A DNA stretch of 64,000 nt from Bradysia coprophila (lineage: Eukaryota; Arthropoda; Insecta; Diptera; Sciaridae). The notes under the pieces are model-generated. The model was not told the origin of the DNA, searched no databases, and was given only the letters and a program-made list of their open reading frames with translations. Position numbers and translations under genes: made by a program. The DNA is taken from NCBI RefSeq assembly GCF_014529535.1, contig NW_023503616.1:1-64000 (forward strand). The letters are read 5' to 3'. Each line of letters begins with the position of its first letter. Position 1 is the stretch's first letter. Positions 35,463-47,557 of the stretch are shown one piece after another.

Positions 35463-36049
35463 CATTGGTGGCATCTCCCAGTGTAGACTCAAACTCTACC
35501 TAAATTTTTTTTTAACTCACATCAGTACACACAAAAATTCATTTTCGAAAAGTGGTCACCCTACTGCATAGAAATCTAAAATCTCATGACATACCAGCGA
35601 GTCGTACCAACAGTGAAAACTTGAAAAGAAACAGTTTCTTGGTGAAAGTAATTGTTGTGAATAAACTGATTTTTCGTTTAATTTTATTAAGAATTTCCTA
35701 ATAAACTTTTATTATTACTAAATGAAATATGTTACCATAAACACTACTATATCGGCAACATTAAATTAATTCGATCAAAAGCAGTAATTAATTTGTTATA
35801 CGAATAAGTGTGCTGCATTCGAGTTCCGTTCTGATTTTCATTACATGTGTCAAATGAACTTTTTTTTCCATCATCGGTCACATATATAAAATATCATCGG
35901 TCATATAACATAAGTTTTTTTTTTGTGTGAAAACCATTTTGACTTTTTTTTGTGGTGGATACGATCATTTCCACATATAAACCGGCAAGAAATCAGCCTA
36001 AACTCGTGATTTGTGCAATTGATTTTTATTTCGGAACATTAAATTGCAG

Positions 36050-36188
36050 GTTGCACAAAATCCATCACCATCGATTTTGGAATTGGCCAGGGATAATTCG
36101 GAACTGAAAGTAGAATCAACGTTCGTAGACAGTTTTCATTCACCAGACTTTTGCTTTGAACATGATACAAATTTTATGGCAAGTGATG
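36050..36188 (+). CDS. larp4B: Alternative upstream coding exon of larp4B
   Basis: Flanked by acceptor ATTGCAG and donor GTAAGT. The frame reads VAQNPSPSILELARDNSELK and ends MASD plus one base (phase 1), which joins exactly to the exon at 42381. An in-frame ATG would arise only inside the intron (36044), so this exon must be joined to one further upstream that I did not find. Confidence 0.7.
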
Positions 36189-37529
36189 GTAAGTTGAATT
36201 GCGATTCGGTCGCTTCATTCATTTATTTTTCGTTCATTAATACATTTTTCGGTAATGAATTTTTTCCTCAATGTTCATAATGGTCTTATTGTGATATTCT
36301 CGTTTACCGGTTCATATCTACATTGAAATAATATGCTTGACGGAATCACGATTCCTTGTGTATATGTTTAGCCTAAATTTTTAATTAAGGTCCATTCATT
36401 TATTGTTCTCCTTTTTTAATTGTCTTAATTTTTGTAGAACTGAATGAATTTCATAGATGGCTTCATCACACTATTCCATCAAAATGTTTTTTTTTTACAT
36501 TTTTTTTAGTTTCTCACATTTTTGATTGATATATTGTGAGATCCGTAGAAAATACGCAAGATGTCTCTGTAACGTTAGTGTCATTTCAATTTTCGAACTT
36601 ATCGTCCCAGTAGTAAAAATGCAAGTCGACTTTTTCTTGCAAAAGGCCGCATCGTTTTCACGAATTTAATTGAAATACTAATCTTGATTGGTTGATTGTC
36701 CACATTTTATAACAATGAATTGCTATGCAAGTGTAATGACATCATCATAAACCTTTGTTCATGCATTTTATCATTGTTTAACCGTTTTTACGTTAACTTA
36801 TATTTACTGGGGACGATGGAAGTGTGCACTGTGTGTGTGTAATGTGCCCAGTAAACCGACATCAGACTATTTAATTTCAATCAAATTTTCGAACATCGCC
36901 ATTTTGGATATTCCGTGTGAAAATTTGTGAAGAAATTTTTTTGCAAAAATTCACACTGATAATTTACAATTAATTTAATTTGATTAACTGTAAAATTGCG
37001 GTGAATAGTTCGTTGATAGTTTAAACAATGTGTAGTGAACGGCGAGTTTGATGTGATGTGCTAAATCGGTATGCATTGAACGAAAAGCGTAATGACATTG
37101 CTAAGAAATTTGTCGTGACCATCCGCACCTAAAATTTAAAAAAGAAAAAAATGTGCTGTACAAAAATTTCCTTGTGAAAAAAATATTCTATTATGGAAGT
37201 TGTTCGTTTGTGATAATCGCACATGGTTTTTAAACATATATTGATTTGACAGTGAATATTTCAATATTACGGGAACCAGTTTTTTTTTGCAATTTATGTT
37301 CTATTCGCTGGATCTTTCGTAATTTTTCTTTTTGTTACAATTTTCTTTCGGGTTTTTTTTTTGGAGTTTGATAACCTTTTTTATGAGAAATTTGTGATCT
37401 TTTAACGAATAGTGTGCATATATGCCAACTACTGAAAGCCACTCCTATTGGATAGTTTGAATTTCATTCCATGTAAACTTGTGAACGATTGTAAACTTGG
37501 ATGACTTTTCCAATAATTTATTGAAAAAT

Positions 37530-40500
37530 ATGGATGTCGGTGGTAAGTTTACATATCACAATTAAAATTCTATTCAATAGAAAAGTAAATCCACATCACA
37601 TTCGGTGTGTGCGGTTCTTTTTTCTCTCTCCTCTTCTGAACAGCACTGGTTCGCGAAAATTGATGTAATAAAAATAGATAGATAGAGTCTGTGTCCGACA
37701 TACCAATTATACGATTTTTTTTTCTACTTACTTTCTTTCGTCTTTGCATCTCTAGCACGGTTCGATCACACACATTTTTTACTTGTGTGTAATAGACAAA
37801 GTTAAAAGTTTCTTTAAATGAAATTTCCAATTCGAATTCAACTTATTTCATGTTTCATAACTGAAAATTCGGAGCCAGTCATTAGCTAAAACTCATCAAG
37901 ATTTGCAATCTCATTGCAAAAAAATATTTTTTTTTGTAGAAAAAAATCTATTAACGAATTCAGTATTAGAATTACCATTGTCAATCTTATCGCTTACTCT
38001 TACGTCTGGGTGGAAATATTTTCTTTTTTATGTATTCTAATGTTTAAGTCTGGCACTCGGCAGACAAATATTCCCATTGCGATAACCGACATACTCTAAT
38101 TTTGGTAAACATTTAATCACAATGAAACGTATTCTCTCCTCAGACTTCGGATTAGCTAGTAGTTATATATATACACAATGCGTAGCTGTGTAAATATTGA
38201 TTACGTACTAGTTTCGAGATTTTTATTTTGACTGTGTCGTAAAAATGAAAATCGCCAAAGTAGTACATTTTACTTGCGAAAACCACCGGAAACGATTGTC
38301 TTTGATAGGAAACGAGTTTTCCGGGGCGTAGTGAGACGTATTCGATATACCTGAAATATAGGCTGGCTCACTGTTTCTGTTTGTCATTTCTTGCAATTCC
38401 AATGTTCTCCAAAAAAAAAACTAAATTGAAACTAATCACTAAATCGATTGATGACTTATCGTATGTATACCCTACGACCCGCCACGTATACGTACGAAAA
38501 TCTAAAAATTTGTTGCAAAAAAAACCAGACTTCCATCTGTAATCGCTAGACAACCAAATCATTTTTTCATTATACAAGGTGCCATATCGACAGCACAATT
38601 TGTATGATTGATAGATATACACCTTTTAGCAGTTAAAATATTTAAAAAAAAAAACTTAATTAAATAATGGGTTCTGACCGTTTCTACAGCCAAAAGATGC
38701 ATAAATATTCAATTGCAAATGATATAACACACAACTATAAGCGATCGCATAGTTTATATTTAAGGAAATAAGTAAATAGAAAAAAAAAACGACACAATCA
38801 CAACACACATTGATCATCGTAGTTTAGTAATATATTTATACATCCATGTATAGATAGATATATAGAGCTCATTCACTGTCGTACTGCACTACATATATGT
38901 ACACATTTTGTACTTATATCAATAATCCAAACACACTACTCACTCAAAGTAATAAACATTTCTCTGCCATTATTCCTCCATTCCATTTTTATTAGATATT
39001 TCACATTGTTGGCTATGTATATACATATATGTAAGACTGTGTCTAACTATATTTTTTTTTTATTATAAAAGTACTAACTTATTTGAAGCGAATATATATG
39101 TATACAAAGACACATTCCAACATTCTTTTTATTTTAAAATTTTTCGATTTTTTTTTTAATTTGAATTTTTGTTACGAATTTTGAGTTTGCAATTATTTAG
39201 GTAACATTACTAACCAACAACAACGTTCATTACCGATGATTTATTTAGTGATTATCCGTTTTTTTTGATCGTTTTTTTTCTTCTCTTCTCTTCTTTCACC
39301 AAAACATTTTCTGTAGGTTTCAGATCGACAGTGCATTTTCAACGTTTTAAAAACTAAAAAAAAAACGAAAAAATAATTTCTCTAGTCTTGTTCGATTGTA
39401 AATCTTTGGTCGACATTTAGTTGGCAAAAAGTAATGCTCTCTATTAACGGGTGGGATGTAATATCTAAACACGTTATTCATTAGTAGTATGCGAAAACAT
39501 TTTTTATGTTTTTCAGTCTCCATGATTTTTCGAGTAAATTTTCTGGTGAATCTACTTGCACAATTTGTACATATATACGTGGACAGAGACGTTATACTAA
39601 AAGTTCGTACATCGCTCATTGATTTCCCATTACTTTATCTCGTGGCATTGTTACACCTTTTCAAATAGAAAAAGTTTTGAACGATTGAAGGAATATTTAT
39701 CGTTTAACAGAAATTGTATTCAGCTAAAATTTAGTCATTTCTGCTTGTCTGTTATCGACTATCAAGTGAATAAATAGATCGAAAAATATGAACTAATATG
39801 AGGACAAAGTTTTGTACGAATATTTCGCTTCGCGCATTGCTCTTATTCCAATATAAATGAACGTTCATGATCGACCATTATCATTATTACTTATAGATAC
39901 ACACATATTTTTGACAAATGATTAGTCGATTGCGTCTTTGTTTCGTTAGTTTTCGTTGTCTTTGTTTCGCCGAAAGCTAAACCAGGGGGCTGTGGAAAAA
40001 TCTCCGAACGTATTATCGTCAGGGACGTTTCTTGTGACAATAATATCGTTCGTTCGTCGATAATACAGCTTTTTGAGACGATAATAACATTTGTAAAAGG
40101 GAAAATCTAGTTCGACAATATTATTGTTTCTGTTACGATAATATCGCCCGAGTGACAACCATATCACTGGACGTGACAATATTATCACCTGTGCACTCGG
40201 AGATCTTTCCCGTCACCAAAAATTACGTACCCAAGTTATTTTACTCGAAACGCTCTGCGGAAATTAAATTATCTGGAACTCCATCATGAGAATAACTCAT
40301 TCCGTAAGGTGCTACGAGTGAAAGGCTTCACCATTTTTGAAATATTAATTATCGAAGTGAGGACGCAGAAATATTTTGCTTGGAGTATGGAGTAAGCTCA
40401 ATAATTCATTCTTGAAAAAAGATTTAGGGGAGTGGAAATCAGAAAAATCAGAACGATGAAACTGGCGTCAGATATCTACCGAATAAATATGTAGCACTAG

Positions 40501-43500
40501 CACGTCTTTAAAATTTTATTTTTGCTTCAAATTGTTTTTCCCCACTAATCTTGAATTCAGTCAGTTCATTGCAAAGATCAAATAATTGCCGCTGTATCTA
40601 CCGTAAAGAATTGTTACTATTTATTGCTTTTAAGTAAAATCATCAACCATAAAAAGTTGTTAGGCTCGTAAAATTTAATTAATTTCAATTCACCTATTAC
40701 GACAATGCAATCTCGTCATCTAAATTTTTCTTATCGGCAAAAAATTGTTTTTTTTTTCGTATTTCAATACTCTCAATGTTGATGTGTGTGTCAGTATAAT
40801 GCTGCAAAACAATATGTTTTGTAATAAAATATGACTTAGGATGACCTAATCTATTACATAATTTCGAAAAATGATATCAAATGTTAGAACAATATCTATA
40901 GTTAGCAGTAACCAATCTAGTTTAATGGTTTCATTACATCTATAATCCGCAGTAAGATAAACTACTTCAGGTGCAGTATTTTATGTTCTTTGAAAACTCA
41001 ATTGAACCAGTAAGGAATATTTACGCATGAGAGGTTTGATTTTCAGAAGACTACAGTTTAGTCAACATTTTACTGACAAAGCAGATAGTATGCGAATAAA
41101 GCAAATTTAAAGGAAACGCTTCACTAAAATTACATTTTCTACGACCTACCACCCATATTACAATAATTCTAAACCGATAATGTTCTAAAAAGCTTATCTC
41201 ATGATTTTAAATGAAATTTCATTGTGACAAATTCGTTTCTGAGTCCTATAATAAATAGGCAATCTCAGCATTAAAACTTGTTCAAACATTTGAATACACA
41301 CAAAAACTATGTTATGACATGACAGAAATTATCAAACATCTGAAGCTATTCAAAATTGTAGAGAGGATTGCTCTTGAGGGCTATAACATTTTCTCAAACA
41401 ATTTGTCGATCGTTGCACTCGAAAAGGAACTATATCCCAGATAGTTTCCCATAAACAGTAAAATTTCGATAGTTTAACGTTTCAGTTGATAGCTTTCAAC
41501 ATTATTATCTTCTCTAGAAATTGTGGTCAGAACTAATTTTTCCGCTCTTATATTCACATTCTCGATATCAACTAGCTTGATGTGGTTGCACTTATTTACG
41601 ACAAACCGATAGCGAAAAGTGACATTTTATTTTTAAAAAAATGGTGCGGTTGCGGTAGTTATGTATTATTTTCGAGAAATTTTACAAAACAACCTTACTG
41701 AGGTAACGCAAACACTGGTTCAGTTGACGAAAGCAGCGCTCTATATTCCACAAGTACAGTTTTCATGATGAATCGAATACAATTTCCATTACAATTATCA
41801 AATTTATCGAAGTTCTACCTTCAAGTTTTTCTTTCTACAAAATTTGAGGCGGTAATATCGGAATAGCTAATCCGATGATAAAAAGGGAATTAGTAAATGT
41901 CCGTCCGATATAACTTCGACGAAAAAGACAAATTGAACATTCAGTAATTGTTCGAAAGCAATTGTTCAAAAAAGATCGCTATCCTACACAATAAACACAA
42001 ACCAAACAATGAATAACTATCGTCAGTGAATGTTGTACTAAGTTTAATATTTCTTTATTTCGTAGCATTACGTATGTGATTGTATATCCGTCATACGGGT
42101 ATCACCACATGAAATATATGCAATTAAGTGATTTACAACTTCGTATATGTTTTCGTCATCAATAACACGCAGAAAGAGACACACAAAAACATTTCTGTTC
42201 TAAATGTCCCTTAGTGACGACTTGAAGAGTTCATTGTTTTGTTCTGATTTGATGTCGATATGGGGATGGGTAAACTTTACCATGGTTATGACTTTGTTTT
42301 CAAAATGTTCTGAACACCAACGAACGAACACCGACAATTAACGTAAATTCATTCCATTGTTTTTTTCTCGATCACTTCAGGTTATGTGTACATGAATGGA
42401 GAAACAGACAAGTCATCCGTTGGAACGATGTATGCGTCTTCTCCGGACCAACCAATAACAACTGTAACGCCGAACGAACAGCAATCGACATCGGTCACAG
42501 CAAATGCTAGCATTTTAACACAATCGTCATACGTATCACGTTCACTCGCTGGAACTGGTGTTCAAGACACGGAATTTTCAAATATGAATGGTGCAATGTC
42601 CGGTTCATCGTCAGATGGTGCTGAAATGTATCCGGATACAGCTGGCAACGGTGATGGTACTACATTTACGACACCTGAAGGCAACAGTATGCCAATGGAT
42701 CAGTTGAAGCAAATGTTGTGCAGTCAATTAGAATATTATTTTTCGAGGTACGTCCAGACCATATCGGAACTCACATAACCGATGTTGAAAAATTTATTTT
42801 GAATTTTCACTGATAAAATTTTCCATCCCTTTTGCAGAGAGAATTTGGCCAATGACACATACTTGGTATCCCAAATGGATAACGACCAGTATGTACTGAT
42901 TTGGACGGTTGCTAATTTCAATCAAGTTAAAAAGCTAACGACTGATATCAAATTAATCACGGACGTTCTACGAGAATCGTCTGTTGTCCAAGTGGACGAA
43001 GAAGGACTAAAAGTTCGTCCAAACCATAAGCGCTGTATCGTAATTTTAAGAGAAATTCCAGACAACACTCCCATCGAGGATGTTAAGGTAAAATATTGAC
43101 GAATTCAATTAATTTTGGTCAATGTTCATTCAAATGAAAATTGTCAATTTTGTAGAATTTATTCAATGGGGAGAGTTGCCCCCGGTTCATATCATGTGAG
43201 TTCGCTCACAACAATAACTGGTATGTGACATTTGAGTCTGAAGAAGATGCCCAGCAGGCGTATAATTTCTTACGCGAAGTGGTCAAAGAGTTTCAGGTAT
43301 TTAGACGATCAAGTTTGAGAGACACCCAGATCGAATGATTAAAAATTTTGATATTTTTGCAGGGAAAACCCATCAAGGCTCGTATAAAAGCCAAACCCAT
43401 GAACAGGCTTCCGATTGCACCACCAGTGCAAATTCCTAACAAAAATGGCTTTCGGACGACTCCTCCTCCTCCCGTATACGATCCAAACACTTATGCTACT

Positions 43501-44284
43501 GCTCAGCCACGTTATGTGTACACAAACGGTGCAATTCCTCAAGGAACAGTTCCTTCTTATAATGGTCAAGTTATGTTTGTAAGTATAGCTTGCGTCTCTG
43601 TTCCCTTAAACGGATTTCTTTTCAATGTGCCCATATTTATAGCCATTCCAGCAACAATTTTATCAACCATTGATGCAACCATGGCCTACTCAAGCACCAC
43701 CACCTGGTCAAAGCTACTACGAGCTTGGCAACGTTTTTTCAGCGAATGGCCTAACGCCACAAGTAGCGTTTGCGTCAAAGCCTCAGGCGCGATTCCCGAA
43801 CCACCGTACTATAAGGAATAAACGAATTATGAATCACGACCATCGACAGACTGTTGATCAGTCCATACATCAGATGCAAAATCAAACGCTGAACAATCAC
43901 CGAACACTACACGGTACTCCGGGCAATATGTCGCATCATAGCAATTCCACACAACAGCAACAATCACAGCAGCTTATCACCAGTCAACACGTGAATAGTT
44001 CTCAGCAATCACAATCGGTGCCGGCCAATGCAGCTATGTATAAATCACAATCAATTTTAAGTCACGGAAGTAGTTCGAAATCCTCAGATGCCTACCACTC
44101 AAACAAAATGCCCAAAGATAGTTCTTCGTTTCCCGTATCGTCCAATGTGCCACAAAACATTAGTCATAGCCATCACCATCCTCCCCCTCATTATCATCAA
44201 CATCACCATCCTCATGCCCATCCGCATGCACATCCACATCCTCAGCCATCGCAACACTACAATTACCAACAACATCAGCAACAA

Positions 44285-44316
<32 letters not shown>

Positions 44317-44369
44317 ACAACAACACCAGCAACAGCAGCAGCATCAACAGCAGCAGCAGCAGCAGCAGC

Positions 44370-44400
<31 letters not shown>

Positions 44401-47400
44401 GGTAATTATTACAGAACATTTGATTAGCGGAACCTGAAATAACCGTCAACTCATTTGCAGCAACACCATCAACACATGGACCAAAACGATGGCGTTCCAT
44501 CAAACTCTGTTCAGTCGACAACCAAATTGGTTGCAGATAACGAAGATTATAGCAATGCGCACCGACCAATGCCAGTTTCGGGCAAAGAGCAATGGATTCC
44601 TCGTCGACGTCGACGAAAAGACGAAGAAATTAATGTCAGTGCTCGTTCAAGCAACAGTTCCAGCGGTAATCCAGGAAGCCATCATAATAAAATATCTCCA
44701 GCTAGTCCAAACCAGCCAGCATTTAGCGGTAACAATCGTGATGCTACGACAAGTGGTAATTCCGTTACATCGAGTGGGCATACAATCAATACTAGGCCGA
44801 TAGCACAACAGCAATTCGATTTGGCAGAATCTTCCTTTCCACCACTACCAGTTCTTGACCAAAATATACCGACTTCTGCGGCTGCGCCAGCCAATCAAAA
44901 TGTTATGAACAACGTTTCCAAATCAACGGAAGGCTCAACATCGGGAGACGTTGCTGGGACATTGGATGCAACACCCAATAAACTAGTGGCTGCAATTGTG
45001 CCATCAACGGCTGCTTGGGGAGAAAGCCGTCTTGCTGATGTGGTCAAAGGTACTGCCAAAACCAAGTCCAGCAAAACGGATAAAGATGTACACAGTGATA
45101 CTCGATCGAATTCGGCCTCGCCAACTCCGGCATCACATCAAAATCAACAGCAATTCCACTCAGTGGGTAGCCAAAAATCAAACGAAAATAGTCATACCGT
45201 GATATCAGTGAAAACTTTACAAAATGTAGACACTTCTCTTGCTCAACGTAGCGGCGGAGCAGTAGGCGAACAACAAACAGAAGGTGAATTGAATGTGCTT
45301 AGTAGTGTTGCTTCACTTCCCCTGACGCCTCCCTTTTCACCAGAACAATGTGTCGCCCCAATAATAGCGACGTCAAACAATCCCAATAACAAAATCAAAC
45401 CACCTGTGATAATCAAATGTACAACCGCTGACAAATCCACAAAGACTGACGAGTCGTTACTGAACGGCTTGACTTCAAATGCATCGTCTAGCCCATCGTC
45501 AGCGGACAACGCATCGACCATTCAAAATCAACTGTTGAACAGTTCATTTGAGAATATTTCGGTTAGTGGGGGTGTTGCAACAACCACTAGTGTTGCCACA
45601 ATGACATCCATGGAAACTACTTACGGAAGCTCATCAGTTGCCAAACCTTCGATTGGTTCAGTAGTGTCAACGTCGACGATGACAACATCAATACCGAAGG
45701 CCCATACTCAGCAATACAAACAGAATACATCGAAACCAATTCAACAGCAAAAGTCCTCCACGAATAATCCTAGCCAAACTCAAGTCTTCATCTCACAAAC
45801 GCAACCAACTTCTCCATCACCTGCATCGCCCGGTACGGGCCATTTAACCGAAAATTTTGTTGCACTTGCATCGCCACCGTTAGCTAATAATGTAATTGTT
45901 GATCATAATACTGCCTCATCATCGGCCCGATTGAGCTACGCTCAAGTTGCACAACACAATAAGGAATTGCTGAGCAAAACTGCCGAACCGCAATCAGTTC
46001 CAACGCAGCAAACGGACAAGCAGGAAAAACACGTTGAAAAGGATCATAAGCGAAAGGACTTTTCGCCGCAACGTGTTACTTCCCATGGCGATGCTAGATT
46101 GGAACGAGCAGGTAAGACGTAGGTACACAATCAATGTTTTTATGTTTTGTTGTCTTCTTCTTTCCTTCTTTACATAGAAAGATGTGACTTTTAGCTAAGA
46201 TCGTTTAATTCATTGATCATCGATCATTGAATTTTAATTTCTATCTTGTGGACGAAATTAGTTTCTCTTTGTGAAGTTGATTTTACCGAATTCGACCTAC
46301 GACTAGTAGATGGTAGATCACAATAGCTATTTCCATAGCATGTGCGGTAATGGTAATTGTGCGTAGTAGATGTAAAAATTATCAACCCAATGTATGCTGA
46401 AAATTTTAGTTATTTGTGTAGTCGTATAGTCCATTGCTAAGGCGCAACGTAAAAAATACTGTATTGAGTACTTCATGAGAAATAGGGTTGTTTTTTGTCA
46501 CTAGATCGTTTGATAATCACATTGTGTGACAAAAGCATGTAATTTCTCAACGTCTTGCATTCAGTGATTTCTGCAACCAGCTACGAAATGCAAAACATAC
46601 AGAACGCTTTGAAAATTGGTTCACTGCGCTTATATATATCTCAATGGCCGAATGGTTAGAGGTCAGGCATGACATTTATTATTATCGGTCAATGATTCAA
46701 GAGGAATCACAAAAAGTATTTTCTCAGTGGCGCTCAAATGACGCCCACTTTTTACAGCGCCGTCGAAGAAAATGATTTTATTCAACTCAGTATCATAATA
46801 AACTGCGCACTGTCGATGCCTCTGTTGCATAAAACTTCCTATGAATTTCGATGCAAAGTGCTTAGACACTAGATGTGTAATTGTGGCACTCGAAATAACT
46901 ATTATTTACATGATTAGGATCTTCAAACGTCACATTTACGCACTAGTGCGTATGCGTAAATACATAGATGAAAAACTATATATGAAATACTTCGATCGCA
47001 CTGCAGTACATAAATATCTACATTCAAAATAATTGCGGCTTGTCAACTTTCGGCACCCTGGACTTTACTTAAATACTCGTGGAATACCTCCAAATAAATT
47101 TCTAAAAATCTAGAATTCAGTTTTTGATTTTTAGAAATTTATTTGGAGGCATTCCTTGACTATTTAAGTAAAGTCCAGGGTGCCGAAAGTTGGCAAGCCG
47201 CAATTAATTTCAATTTGTTAAAATGTGTCGAAACATTGAAGTCTTTTTCTTACTATCTTTTTTTTGTGGCTCTAAAATCTAGTTCTTCTTCTCTACTTTC
47301 AATTGCTGCATGCAACGAAAAATGTTTCAAATTAAAACTCAACATTCCATTTCAATATTCCAGATAATATTCGCGATGTTCGCAATAACAACAACAACAA

Positions 47401-47557
47401 TAACAACAATCATCCTCGTAAAGAACATCATCACATCAAAGAAAATCATCGATCGAATGGATCAAATGTAAATAAGGCTGTCGAGTCACGTCATCGTTCG
47501 AATCGAACCCATCAATTCAAAGATTTTTTACAGCAGGGACCACGAAGTCCCAATTGA
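37530..47557 (+). CDS. larp4B: La-related protein 4B-like RNA-binding protein
   Basis: Exons 37530-37542, 42381-42747, 42838-43087, 43156-43296, 43363-43578, 43643-44401, 44461-46111 and 47364-47557 give 1196 residues; all junctions are GT-AG and in frame. The La motif (about residues 112-200) contains [20 protein letters not shown] and [13 protein letters not shown]; an RRM-like domain follows (about 200-285; [27 protein letters not shown]). Then come a His/Pro-rich tract, polyQ (about 540-585), a basic patch (PRRRRRK), the conserved [12 protein letters not shown] and SRLADVVKG blocks, and a short conserved C-terminus. LARP4 proteins bind poly(A)/AU-rich RNA and poly(A)-binding protein and tune mRNA stability and translation in the cytoplasm. 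Start MDVG is in a strong context (A at -3, G at +4). A classical PAM2-type LNPxAxxF/W motif was not seen in these exons. Confidence 0.93.
37543..42380 (+). other. First large intron of larp4B (4.8 kb)
   Basis: Begins GTAAGT after the MDVG exon and ends CACTTCAG. Apart from the element at 39991-40214 it contains AT-rich DNA without recognised genes or RNAs. Confidence 0.75.
39991..40214. mobile_element. Inverted-repeat element with repeated ATAATATCG motif
   Basis: Ends TGTGGAAAAATCTCCGA and, inverted, GGGAAAGATCTCCGA. Between them about eight versions of GACAATATTATCG/ACGATAATATCG occur at roughly 20-25 bp spacing in both orientations. Looks like a non-autonomous element with subterminal transposase-binding repeats. 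Confidence 0.6.
44270..44401 (+). repeat. CAA/CAG (polyglutamine) tract in larp4B
   Basis: Mixed CAA and CAG codons with rare CAT, ending exactly at the exon boundary. The intron after it is only 59 bp and the next exon also starts with CAA CAC CAT, so the Gln/His run continues across the junction. Confidence 0.95.
46790..46920. repeat. Dispersed repeat with GATGCCTCTGTTGCATA
   Basis: Lies in the last intron of larp4B. Shares TCAGTATCATAATA, GATGCCTCTGTTGCATA, ATGAATTTCGATGCAAAGTG and CTAGATGTGTAATTGTG with the repeats at 59.65-60.0 kb. Just upstream, TGGCCGAATGGTTAGAGG resembles a tRNA-type A box, which hints at a SINE, but no B box is convincing. Confidence 0.6.
47031..47206. mobile_element. 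Near-perfect 176-bp hairpin MITE in larp4B last intron
   Basis: Arms of about 80 bp match with only a few differences: AATTGCGGCTTGTCAACTTT outer end, CGGCACCCTGGACTTTACTT, then CCTCCAAATAAATTTCTAAA, all repeated inverted on the right. The loop is short. It sits about 160 bp before the last exon of larp4B. Confidence 0.85.

Larger units (their letters stand above)
32395..36049. other. Non-coding stretch upstream of the larp4B exons
   Basis: No gene recognised. It contains a dispersed repeat pair (33099-33235, 34758-34874) and two adjacent palindromic elements (35047-35272, 35273-35462). Upstream exons of larp4B probably lie here or further left. Confidence 0.4.

Noticed and set aside
42386..42778. 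Frame extending beyond the exon end at 42747
   Set aside because: The reading beyond the GTACGT donor is intronic; the La motif continues in the exon at 42838.
44099..44569. Leucine-rich - strand ORF opposite the polyQ tract
   Set aside because: It is the antisense of CAA/CAG codons and lies within a well-supported larp4B exon.
46640..46710. Possible tRNA gene (TGGCCGAATGGTTAGAGG)
   Set aside because: A-box-like only; no acceptor-stem pairing, anticodon arm or proper B box follows, so at most a SINE remnant.
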